Notes under the pieces: model-generated
The model's database searches: none
What the model saw: only the letters and a program-made list of their open reading frames with translations
Told to the model about the DNA's origin: nothing
Part shown: positions 33,220 through 40,885 of the stretch, in pieces
Numbering within the stretch: the first letter of the stretch is position 1
How the letters are laid out: every line of letters begins with the position of its first letter
From: Alkalihalobacillus pseudalcaliphilus
GTDB taxonomy: Bacteria; Bacillota; Bacilli; Bacillales; Bacillaceae_D
Reading direction: 5' to 3'
DNA length: 64,000 bases
Assembly: GCF_028610675.1 (NCBI RefSeq)
Contig: NZ_JAQQWS010000008.1
Coordinates: 109,044 to 173,043 of the forward strand
Position numbers and translations under genes: made by a program

Positions 33220-34311
33220 ATGAGTCGTGATCAGTTAGAAGTGTTGCGTTCAGAGCTTGATGAGGTTAACTTGAAATTATTAGAGTTAATTAATAAACGA
33301 GCTGAAGTGGTTCAAGAAATAGGTCAATTAAAAGGGAAGCAAGGTGTCACGCGCTTTGATCCAGTGAGAGAGAGAAAAATGCTTGATCATATTGCCGATC
33401 ATAATGAAGGACCTTTTGAGACTTCAACCTTGCAGCATATTTTCAAACAAATTTTTAAAGCGAGTTTGGAACTTCAGGAAGATGACAATAGCAAAGCTTT
33501 ACTTGTCTCACGTAAAAAGAGACCAGAGAACACAATCGTCGATATTAAAGGTGAATTAATTGGTAATGGTGCTCAAAATCTAATTATTGGCCCTTGTGCG
33601 GTTGAGAGCTATGAGCAAGTTCTTACCGTAGCTAAAGCAATGAAAGCAAGGGGATTACGCTTATTACGAGGAGGAGCTTTCAAGCCAAGGACTTCACCAT
33701 ATGATTTCCAAGGGTTAGGGCTAGAGGGGCTACAAATTCTAAAAAAAGTCGCAGACGAATTAGACATGGCTGTTATTAGTGAAATTGTCAATCCTGCTGA
33801 TATTGAAGTGGCTGTTGATTATATTGATGTCATTCAAATTGGTGCCCGCAATATGCAGAATTTCGAACTATTAAAAGCAGCGGGTTCTGTAGATAAGCCT
33901 GTTTTATTAAAAAGAGGTTTAGCAGCAACGATTGAAGAATTCATCCACGCAGCTGAGTACATTATCTCTAAAGGTAATGATCAAATTATGCTCTGTGAGC
34001 GAGGAATTCGTACGTATGAAAAGGCAACACGTAACACATTAGATATTTCTGCTGTTCCTATTTTAAAACAAGAAACGCATTTACCAGTACTAGTGGATGT
34101 AACGCATTCAACCGGTCGCCGCGATTTATTATTACCAACCGCTAAAGCCGCTTTAGCGATCGGAGCAGATGCAGTTATGGCAGAGGTGCATCCGGACCCG
34201 GCTGTTGCTTTATCAGATTCAGCTCAACAAATGAATATTGCTCAATTTAATACATTTTTAGATGAACTACAGCAATCTGGTTTATATAAAAGCGGTGTAT
34301 TAAAAGGTTAA
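33220..34311 (+). CDS. aroA: Bifunctional chorismate mutase / 3-deoxy-7-phosphoheptulonate synthase
   Basis: A 363-residue fusion. Residues 1-90 are an AroQ chorismate mutase (LRSELDEVNLKLLELINKRA), and residues 100-363 a KDO8P-synthase-like DAHP synthase (LIIGPCAVESYEQ, LRGGAFKPRTSPYDFQG, VDVTHSTGRR). It makes DAHP from phosphoenolpyruvate and erythrose-4-phosphate, the first step to aromatic amino acids; the mutase domain gives feedback control by chorismate and prephenate. The B. subtilis gene is called aroA (not the EPSP synthase of E. coli). I chose the ATG at 33220 over the GTG three codons upstream. ccpA follows, as in B. subtilis. Confidence 0.93.
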   Translation: MSRDQLEVLRSELDEVNLKLLELINKRAEVVQEIGQLKGKQGVTRFDPVRERKMLDHIADHNEGPFETSTLQHIFKQIFKASLELQEDDNSKALLVSRKKRPENTIVDIKGELIGNGAQNLIIGPCAVESYEQVLTVAKAMKARGLRLLRGGAFKPRTSPYDFQGLGLEGLQILKKVADELDMAVISEIVNPADIEVAVDYIDVIQIGARNMQNFELLKAAGSVDKPVLLKRGLAATIEEFIHAAEYIISKGNDQIMLCERGIRTYEKATRNTLDISAVPILKQETHLPVLVDVTHSTGRRDLLLPTAKAALAIGADAVMAEVHPDPAVALSDSAQQMNIAQFNTFLDELQQSGLYKSGVLKG

Positions 34312-34315
34312 AATG

Positions 34316-34346
34316 GAATCAGCCCTTTCGAAGGGCTGATTTTTCC
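34316..34346 (+). terminator. Terminator after aroA
   Basis: AATCAGCCCTT / AAGGGCTGATT stem with a three-base loop and T-run. Confidence 0.93.
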
Positions 34347-34521
34347 CGTATAATTGAAAGGGAATGAATGTAAATTTTATTCCTGATGAAAATTTATAAA
34401 AAACATATACTATGGAAGAAAAGACATTTAAATGAAGATAGGTCTAATTTAGGGGAAGCAATTTACATCACTTTTTATTGAAAATATTACGAAAGATGTC
34501 GATATAAGAAGTGTAAAGACA

Positions 34522-34550
34522 TTGCGGACCTCCCCATTGTATACTATGAT
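34522..34550 (+). promoter_or_regulatory. Candidate ccpA promoter
   Basis: TTGCGG at 34522-34527, a 17-bp spacer and TATGAT at 34545-34550, 52 bp before the GTG start. A TATACT six bases upstream of the -10 would give too short a spacer. Confidence 0.45.
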
Positions 34551-34601
34551 AAATGTTATTATACATAATTTATCTAGGCACGATTATAAAGGAGGATAAC
34601 A

Positions 34602-35603
34602 GTGAATACGACAATATATGATGTAGCAAGAGAAGCAGGGGTTTCAATGGCCACTGTCTCACGTGTAGTGAATGGAAATCCGAATGTGAAGCCAACAACC
34701 AGAAAAAAAGTACTTGAAGCAATTGAGCAGTTAGGTTATCGTCCTAATGCGGTTGCTAGAGGACTAGCTAGTAAAAAAACGACAACGGTTGGTGTGATTA
34801 TTCCGGATATCTCCAATATTTTTTTCGCTGAACTTGCTAGAGGAATTGAAGATATTGCCACGATGTACAAATACAACATTATTTTGTGTAATTCCGACCA
34901 AAATCAAGACAAAGAAATCCACCTCATCAATACTTTATTAGAGAAACAAGTGGATGGAATTGTGTTTATGGGTAGTCAAATTACCGATGAACATGTGCAG
35001 CAATTTAAGCTATCACCTGTTCCGATTGTATTAGCAGCTACGTTAGATGGCGATAAAGAAATCCCTTCTGTAAACATCGATTATAAGCAAGCCGCTTATG
35101 ATGCGATTTCAAGTTTAGTTGAAAAGGGACATAAGCGAATTGGCATGTTATCAGGTACACTGGATGATCCTGTTAATGGCTTTCAAAAATTTGCAGGGTA
35201 TCGTTCAGCTTTAGAGGATGGTGGCGCCTCATTTAATGAGGATTATGTCTTAGTTGGTGACTATACGTATGATTCAGGAATTGAAGCGATGGAGAAATTC
35301 TCGAAATTAAAAGACAAGCCTTCTGCGATCTTTGCTGCAAATGATGAAATGGCTTTAGGTATTATTCATGGTGCACAAGATCTAGGATACAAAATCCCTG
35401 AAGATTTTGAGGTAATTGGATTTGATAATACGCGATTGGCAACAATGGTCCGGCCTACATTAACTACTGTTGTCCAACCAATGTATGATATTGGTGCTGT
35501 ATCAATGAGATTACTAACTAAGTTTATGAATAAAGAAGAGCTGGATAATCATATCGTCGTATTACCACACCGTATTGAATATCGAAATTCAACGAAATCA
35601 TAA
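34602..35603 (+). CDS. ccpA: Catabolite control protein A
   Basis: A 333-residue LacI-family regulator. The N-terminal helix-turn-helix is TIYDVAREAGVSMATVSRVV, followed by the hinge helix (RPNAVARGLASKK) and a periplasmic-binding-protein-like core (TTVGVIIPDISNIFFAELAR). CcpA binds cre sites with HPr-Ser-P to repress or activate carbon-use genes. The gene starts with GTG at 34602 after AAAGGAGG. Its position between aroA and motPS matches B. subtilis. The acsA gene at 40886 in this window is a probable target. Confidence 0.95.
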   Translation: MNTTIYDVAREAGVSMATVSRVVNGNPNVKPTTRKKVLEAIEQLGYRPNAVARGLASKKTTTVGVIIPDISNIFFAELARGIEDIATMYKYNIILCNSDQNQDKEIHLINTLLEKQVDGIVFMGSQITDEHVQQFKLSPVPIVLAATLDGDKEIPSVNIDYKQAAYDAISSLVEKGHKRIGMLSGTLDDPVNGFQKFAGYRSALEDGGASFNEDYVLVGDYTYDSGIEAMEKFSKLKDKPSAIFAANDEMALGIIHGAQDLGYKIPEDFEVIGFDNTRLATMVRPTLTTVVQPMYDIGAVSMRLLTKFMNKEELDNHIVVLPHRIEYRNSTKS

Positions 35604-35635
35604 CGATACAGTTACGTTCGGGCGGGGAGTGGAAT

Positions 35636-36451
35636 ATGAAAAAGTTTGATCTGATGACACCCATAGGATTATTTTTAGGACTGACGGTTCTTTTGATGGC
35701 TGTCATCGCAAATGCAGGTCCAAGCGGACTCGGTGTTTTTTTTGACTGGGCATCTGTTTTTATTGTGCTCGGTGGATTAATGGCAGCACTCGTTGTCAAT
35801 TTTTCATTAAAAGAAATCTTAGTAGTCCCAAAAATGATGCTCGAGGTTTTCAAATCGAACGAGCAAGACATCAATGGTTTAATTGATACATTTGTTGAGT
35901 TATCTGGAAAAGCTAGAAGAGAAGGATTACTCGCATTAGAAGCTAGCCTTGATGAAGTAAATGACCGTTTCATTAAAAAGGGAATTTTACTTGCTGTTGA
36001 TGGAATTGAGCAGGATGTTATTAAGGATATATTAATGGCAGAGGTTGTGGCGATGGAAGACCGTCATCGCCATGCTCGTTCCATTTTTGAGCGTGCTGCC
36101 GAATATGCACCTGCTTGGGGTATGATTGGTACATTAGTTGGACTAGTCTTAATGCTTCAGAATATGGAAGATCCAGCATCATTAGGTCCTGCTATGGCTT
36201 TAGCTGTTATTACAACCTTATATGGAGCTGTTTTAGCAAACCTAGTTTTCATTCCAATGGCAGCAAAGCTAGCTAACCGGACTGAGGAGGAAGTTTTTTT
36301 AAAGCAGATTATTATTGAAGGTGTCATTGGAGTACAATCCGGACAAAATCCCAAAATTTTAGAAGAGAAATTAAGTGCTTTTAATCGTCAATCAAAGAAA
36401 AAAGATGAAGAGATTGTGACTCAGCAAGGTGAGCAAAATGCTGAAGCGTAG
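35636..36451 (+). CDS. motP: Flagellar motor stator subunit MotP (MotA family)
   Basis: A 271-residue MotA/ExbB-fold protein with four membrane segments: about residues 8-22, 32-50, 155-172 and 184-205. The block PAWGMIGTLVGLVLMLQNM and the following acidic and Pro-containing membrane segments are those of flagellar stators. Location directly after ccpA and ahead of motS identifies MotP. In Bacillus, MotPS is the sodium-driven stator, distinct from proton-driven MotAB; coupling ion is inferred from family and synteny. The 3' end overlaps motS by 14 bp, indicating coupled translation. Confidence 0.93.
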   Translation: MKKFDLMTPIGLFLGLTVLLMAVIANAGPSGLGVFFDWASVFIVLGGLMAALVVNFSLKEILVVPKMMLEVFKSNEQDINGLIDTFVELSGKARREGLLALEASLDEVNDRFIKKGILLAVDGIEQDVIKDILMAEVVAMEDRHRHARSIFERAAEYAPAWGMIGTLVGLVLMLQNMEDPASLGPAMALAVITTLYGAVLANLVFIPMAAKLANRTEEEVFLKQIIIEGVIGVQSGQNPKILEEKLSAFNRQSKKKDEEIVTQQGEQNAEA

Positions 36452-37175
36452 AAAACAAGAGCCAGAACGTGGTGCACCAAAATGGATGATCACATATTCT
36501 GATTTGATGACGTTAATACTTGTCTTTTTTATTATGTTGTTTTCCATGTCAGCTATTGATAATCAAAAGTTTCAGGCTATGGCTGATTCTTTTAACCAAA
36601 GACAAATTTTTGAGTTTATGCCTTCGATGGTTGAGTTTGATTCATCTGGATCTGAAGCGAATGATGCGGAGTATACAGAGGAATTTGAAGATGATCAAGA
36701 AGTCAAGATGGATGAGCTATTACAAGAGGTTCAAGAATTTATTGAGAAAAATCAACTGTATGAGCATATCTCAGCAACAAGGGATGATCGAGGTGTTGTT
36801 TTAGTTTTACAAGAGCGATTAACCTTTGAATCTGGTGAAGCGAGTTTATTAGATGATGCCAAACCTTTCCTTGAGAAGGTGGGTACGTTAATAGAAGCTA
36901 TTCCAAATATGATTAAGGTAGAGGGACATACCGATAATCGTCCTATTGCCACGCATCGATACCCTTCTAACTGGGAATTATCAGGAGCGAGAGCAAGTAG
37001 TGTTATTCGTTATTTTGTAGAGAATAACGAAGTGGAGGCGAATCGATTCTTAGCGACAGGATATGGTGATACGAGACCCGTCGTATCCAATACAAATGAA
37101 GAGAACTTGCAAATGAATCGACGCGTTGTCATTATCATTTCAGACCCAACCTTTGAAGAGGAAGAGACTTTTTAA
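36438..37175 (+). CDS. motS: Flagellar motor stator subunit MotS (MotB family)
   Basis: A 245-residue protein with a basic N-terminus, one membrane segment (residues 18-38, ITYSDLMTLILVFFIMLFSM) carrying the ion-binding Asp at about residue 22, and a C-terminal OmpA-like peptidoglycan-binding domain (VEGHTDNRPI, NWELSGARASSVIRYF, NRRVVIIIS). It anchors the stator to the wall and forms the ion channel with MotP. I prefer the ATG at 36438; a GTG nine bases upstream overlaps the AAGGTGAG site. A terminator follows. Confidence 0.93.
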   Translation: MLKRRKQEPERGAPKWMITYSDLMTLILVFFIMLFSMSAIDNQKFQAMADSFNQRQIFEFMPSMVEFDSSGSEANDAEYTEEFEDDQEVKMDELLQEVQEFIEKNQLYEHISATRDDRGVVLVLQERLTFESGEASLLDDAKPFLEKVGTLIEAIPNMIKVEGHTDNRPIATHRYPSNWELSGARASSVIRYFVENNEVEANRFLATGYGDTRPVVSNTNEENLQMNRRVVIIISDPTFEEEETF

Positions 37176-37198
37176 TGATTGATTTATTTGCTTTTAGG

Positions 37199-37237
37199 AA
37201 AGAGTGCTACTTGTTGATATGAGTAGCGCTCTTTTCT
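37199..37237 (+). terminator. Terminator after motS
   Basis: AAAGAGTGCTACT pairs with AGTAGCGCTCTTTT (one G-T pair), followed by a T-rich tract. Confidence 0.85.
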
Positions 37238-37471
37238 GTTTGTTAATAGGAAGAGCAAGCGTTGGTGAAGCTAATAATGGAGTTTACTTACCTTTTAATC
37301 GAAACTAGGGGTAGAAGGCACATCTCTTATCAAGGAGGTGCATCTTCAAACATATGAGTTGTGTTTTAGATAATTTTTTCTGATTTGAAACTTGTTCCTT
37401 TTAAGATGAGGAGAAAAGCGTTAAACTGTATAGGGAATACAGAGATAGATTATGTTATGGGGTGGTCAATG

Positions 37472-38176
37472 ATGAAAATTGGGATAATTGGGGCAATGCA
37501 TGAAGAAATTGAACAAATGAAAGCGGAGATGGATGTAAACCTTGAAACAAAAAAAGCGGGCGTTTTATTTTATGAAGGCTCCATGCTAGGTCATGATATT
37601 GTTTTATGCCAGTCAGGAGTAGGCAAAGTAAATGCAGCGCTTACCACTCAAATTCTTATTGATACCTTTGAGATTACTCATTTAATTTTTACAGGCGTCG
37701 CTGGAGGATTATTAGAAGAGTTAAATGTTGGTGATATTGTCGTATCGACAAGTGCAATGCAGCATGATATTGATGCGAGTGCGATTGGTTTTAAAAGAGG
37801 TCAAATTCCCATGTATGATGGTCCATCGGACTTTACTGCGGATCCTTTATTAGTCGACATTGCTGAGGAAGCGGCCCTAGAGCTTTCAGTTGCAGATGTT
37901 GTTAAAGGAAGAATCTTAAGCGGAGATCAATTTGTTGCTGACCGTGAGAAGGTCGTCGAATTAAGAGAAGAATTTGAGGGCGTATGTGTAGAAATGGAAG
38001 GGTCTGCAGTTGCTCAAGTTGCGGCTATGAACGAAATTCCATTTGTCATTATCCGCTCGATCTCTGATAAAGCAAATGGTGAAGCTTCGTTGTCCTTTGT
38101 AGATTTTACAAAGCTTGCTAGTAAGCAATCGCATGATTTTGTCTGTAAAATGCTTATGAAATTATCAGAGCGTTAA
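37472..38176 (+). CDS. mtnN: 5'-methylthioadenosine/S-adenosylhomocysteine nucleosidase
   Basis: A 234-residue MTA/SAH nucleosidase. The N-terminus MKIGIIGAMHEEIEQMK, GVAGGLLEELNVGDIVVST, GDQFVADREKV and the ribose-binding CVEMEGSAVAQVA with IRSISDKAN are family signatures. It splits MTA and SAH to adenine plus the thioribose or ribosylhomocysteine, feeding methionine salvage and the LuxS route. The gene starts at 37472 or one ATG earlier (37469), after GGGGTGG; a longer in-frame extension is unlikely. In B. subtilis mtnN lies elsewhere, so this is an insertion between motS and acuC. A shared terminator separates it from acuC. Confidence 0.92.
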   Translation: MKIGIIGAMHEEIEQMKAEMDVNLETKKAGVLFYEGSMLGHDIVLCQSGVGKVNAALTTQILIDTFEITHLIFTGVAGGLLEELNVGDIVVSTSAMQHDIDASAIGFKRGQIPMYDGPSDFTADPLLVDIAEEAALELSVADVVKGRILSGDQFVADREKVVELREEFEGVCVEMEGSAVAQVAAMNEIPFVIIRSISDKANGEASLSFVDFTKLASKQSHDFVCKMLMKLSER

Positions 38177-38177
38177 T

Positions 38178-38221
38178 TAAAAAATAGGCCTCAAACCGAA
38201 TGGGTTTAAGGCCTATTTTTA
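38178..38221. terminator. Bidirectional terminator between mtnN and acuC
   Basis: AAAAATAGGCCT / AGGCCTATTTTT arms with inner AAACC/GGGTTT pairing, between convergent genes. Confidence 0.92.
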
Positions 38222-39387
38222 TGAGTATTTTTCTCTCGACGAATATGATATAAGGCCTGCTCAAGTGTTTTTTGATTTTTTTCTGTTATTTCTGGCCGCC
38301 TTGGGATAGTTGGCATCTTTTTAGGTGAATCGAGCCAAGATTGTGGGAGAGCACACGGTGCCTTTTCTTGCCATTTATCAATCCAGCCTTTTGGAATCTC
38401 ATCGTTAAAAACATGAGTTTGTTCGGTCATTTCTAGCCAAATGGAACCCCATGCTCTCGGTACTACGTCCCAAATATCATAACCGCCACCACCGACAGCA
38501 ACCCATTTACCGCCACAGTATTCATGGGCTAATTGGTGAGCAATCTTTGGTATCAAGTGGAGTGATTTTAACGATACGGATAAATGAGTTAATGGGTCTT
38601 GAAAATGTGCATCAGCCCCATTTTGAGTAAGAATAACATCTGGTTTAAAAAATTCTACCGCTTCTTTAATAGCTGTTTCATACACATCTATAAAGGATTC
38701 ATCCTCTGTAAAAGCATCTATCGGAACATTAATTGAATAACCGTACCCTTGTCCCGAGCCGATTTCGTTCGTCTGTCCTGTACCAGGGAATAAGTATCTA
38801 CCCGTTTCATGAATACTTAAAGTTAAAACAGAAGGGTCGTCATAAAAAGCAAATTGGACGCCATCTCCGTGATGGGCATCCGTATCTATATAGAGGACCC
38901 TTGCTTGATAGTTCCTTTTTAAATATTCAATGGCTATGGCACTATCATTGTAAATACAAAACCCGGATGCTTTACCGCGGAACCCATGATGTAAGCCACC
39001 ACCTAGATGCAGGGCATGTTGATACTGACCGGACATGACCGCTTCAACAGCAGTAAGCGTTCCACCAACGATTAATGCGGAAGCTTCATGCATTTGATTG
39101 AAGATAGGTGTGTCTTCCGTACCTAGGCCAAAGCTATAGGCCGACTCTTCATCTAGATTGCCTGCTCCCGCTTGCTTTACGGCCTCCATATAATCCGGAT
39201 AGTGAATATAAGCAATTTCCTCATCTGAGGCCATTCTTGGAGCAATAATTAGGCTTTGTGGAATAGCTTGGAGTTCTTCGAGCAAATCATAGGTTAATTG
39301 CAAACGCATATGATTAAAAGGGTGATTGTCATGGAATCGATAGCCTAGTTGTTTGGGTGAATAAATAAAAGCTGATTTTGCGGTCAT
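38206..39387 (-). CDS. acuC: AcuC, class I histone-deacetylase-like protein deacetylase
   Basis: A 393-residue HDAC-fold enzyme. The zinc and active-site blocks HLGGGLHHGFRGKASGFCIY, YIDTDAHHGDGVQFAFY and NGADAHFQDPLTHL are intact. In B. subtilis AcuC removes the acetyl group that AcuA places on acetyl-CoA synthetase, switching it back on. It overlaps the end of acuB by four bases (ATGA), so translation is coupled. The gene order acuA-acuB-acuC on the minus strand, divergent from acsA, is as in B. subtilis. Confidence 0.95.
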   Translation of the reverse strand: MTAKSAFIYSPKQLGYRFHDNHPFNHMRLQLTYDLLEELQAIPQSLIIAPRMASDEEIAYIHYPDYMEAVKQAGAGNLDEESAYSFGLGTEDTPIFNQMHEASALIVGGTLTAVEAVMSGQYQHALHLGGGLHHGFRGKASGFCIYNDSAIAIEYLKRNYQARVLYIDTDAHHGDGVQFAFYDDPSVLTLSIHETGRYLFPGTGQTNEIGSGQGYGYSINVPIDAFTEDESFIDVYETAIKEAVEFFKPDVILTQNGADAHFQDPLTHLSVSLKSLHLIPKIAHQLAHEYCGGKWVAVGGGGYDIWDVVPRAWGSIWLEMTEQTHVFNDEIPKGWIDKWQEKAPCALPQSWLDSPKKMPTIPRRPEITEKNQKTLEQALYHIRREKNTHKNRP

Positions 39388-40031
39388 CTTTGTCCTCCTG
39401 GAATACTAGGCCATAAAACTTCAAATCCTGCTGTTTGAATCTCTTGAATGGCCCTCCTTGGATCAATGGTTTGAACCCTGAAAATAAGAATTTTATCCTG
39501 ATTGTTTTCTTTACTTGGCCTAACGATCACACTAATGATATTAATACGATAATCTTTAAAAATAGAAGCAATTTCAGCAAGGACACCTAAGCGATTAGGT
39601 ACTTTTATTTCAATATGAGAGCTAGGTTGGTGAGCACCTATTAACTCAGTGAGACAATAGAGTACTTCTTTTTGTGTAATGATTCCTACAAGTTTCTCAT
39701 TATCAACCACAGGTAAACAGCCTACTCGGTGGGTATAAAAGGTTGATGACGCTTCTTGGATAAAATCTAAAGGGTGTGCTGTAACAACGTTTGTTGTCAT
39801 AATGGCTGAAACCTGCTTGGATAAAATCTCATCCTCTTCCTTAGAAGAAAAGATGGATGGTCTTGCATCGCGAATGTCGCGGTCAGAAATAATACCTATC
39901 AGTTGTTTCTTTTGATTAATAATAGGGAGATGGCGGATTCTTTTTTCCTCAAGAAGTTGGATCGCATCTTGAATGGTAGCGCTTTCTAATAAAGTAATCA
40001 CATTTTTTTGCATGATTTCTTCTACAAGCAT
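39384..40031 (-). CDS. acuB: AcuB, CBS and ACT domain protein
   Basis: A 215-residue protein with two N-terminal CBS domains (IMQKNVITLLESATIQDAI, about residues 7-55, and IMTTNVVTAHPLDFIQEA, about 76-130) and a C-terminal ACT domain (RLGVLAEIASIFKDYRINI). CBS pairs bind adenosine nucleotides, so AcuB may sense energy state for the acetylation circuit; its exact role is not established. It sits 24 bp after acuA and overlaps acuC. Confidence 0.93.
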   Translation of the reverse strand: MLVEEIMQKNVITLLESATIQDAIQLLEEKRIRHLPIINQKKQLIGIISDRDIRDARPSIFSSKEEDEILSKQVSAIMTTNVVTAHPLDFIQEASSTFYTHRVGCLPVVDNEKLVGIITQKEVLYCLTELIGAHQPSSHIEIKVPNRLGVLAEIASIFKDYRINIISVIVRPSKENNQDKILIFRVQTIDPRRAIQEIQTAGFEVLWPSIPGGQR

Positions 40032-40055
40032 TAAAGGTCACTTCCTTATGTGAGT

Positions 40056-40688
40056 TTAATACATAAATCGGTTTTGGAATCGTAGCTGATCAAATTCCTG
40101 AATGGTCTCAGGTTTGATATGTTTTCCGATACGGGCCATCAAACAATTAGCAGGGTGTGAGCTAATCTCTGGGTCATCTGTTGCAAACCAATATAAACCA
40201 CCGGCATTCATCATTTTTTCCATCATTTTACGATACTCCCAAACATCTAGTCCACTTCCTTTTAAATCCCAATGCCAATAATATTCAGTTGTAATGACAA
40301 TGTAATTTTCCATAAAAGGGTCTTGTGTTGAAAGGGCAAGGATCTTTTTGCCTGCTCCAATTCGACGATAGTCTGGAGCGATTTCAATGGCACCGAGTTC
40401 AATTAAATTTTCTAGTCCACCTTCAGACCAACGTTCAAGAGGATCTGGATAGTGAAAAGTGACATAACCAACGACCATATTACCGTCACGGATAATATTA
40501 ATTCTTCCCTCAGGCAAATCAGCAATTTCTAAAATCGCTTCTTTTTGCTCCTTTACTGGACGGAATGATGTAAGGTCTTCGTGGAATTCATAGCCCTCGA
40601 GCCTATCTGAAGGAACGGGTCCTTCTAAGAAAATCGTTCTTTCTTGATAAGGGATTTCTAATGAGGCGTAGGTTTTAGGATGTTCCAT
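40056..40688 (-). CDS. acuA: AcuA, protein N-acetyltransferase
   Basis: A 210-residue GNAT-family acetyltransferase. The acetyl-CoA loop lies in IAPDYRRIGAGKKILALS, and the protein ends in an AcuA-typical region. In B. subtilis it acetylates a C-terminal Lys of AcsA and inactivates it, saving ATP when acetyl-phosphate or acetyl-CoA is plentiful. First gene of acuABC, divergent from acsA, with about 200 bp of shared promoter DNA. AAAGGTGG lies upstream of its ATG. I could not define a convincing promoter for this strand. Confidence 0.93.
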   Translation of the reverse strand: MEHPKTYASLEIPYQERTIFLEGPVPSDRLEGYEFHEDLTSFRPVKEQKEAILEIADLPEGRINIIRDGNMVVGYVTFHYPDPLERWSEGGLENLIELGAIEIAPDYRRIGAGKKILALSTQDPFMENYIVITTEYYWHWDLKGSGLDVWEYRKMMEKMMNAGGLYWFATDDPEISSHPANCLMARIGKHIKPETIQEFDQLRFQNRFMY

Positions 40689-40819
40689 AATTGTACGTAA
40701 CCACCTTTAAACAAGCTTTTTAGCATCTTGATCTTATCATAACATAGGGAAAAGTGGTATTTTTCAGAAATTTAACTAAGGTTTAGTGACAATTCTTTGT
40801 CATAATCGAACATTTTAAA

Positions 40820-40848
40820 TTGAATAAATTTTCAGGTTGTTATATAAT
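40820..40848 (+). promoter_or_regulatory. acsA promoter
   Basis: TTGAAT at 40820-40825, a 17-bp spacer and a perfect TATAAT at 40843-40848, placing transcription start near 40855, about 30 bp before the ATG. Confidence 0.65.
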
Positions 40849-40885
40849 AATGGTGAAATCTGAAAATAAGAGAGGAAGATGTCAA

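Noticed and set aside
35524..35973. 149-codon frame antisense to the ccpA/motP junction
   Set aside because: A shadow of two well-supported genes on the other strand, with no motifs of its own.
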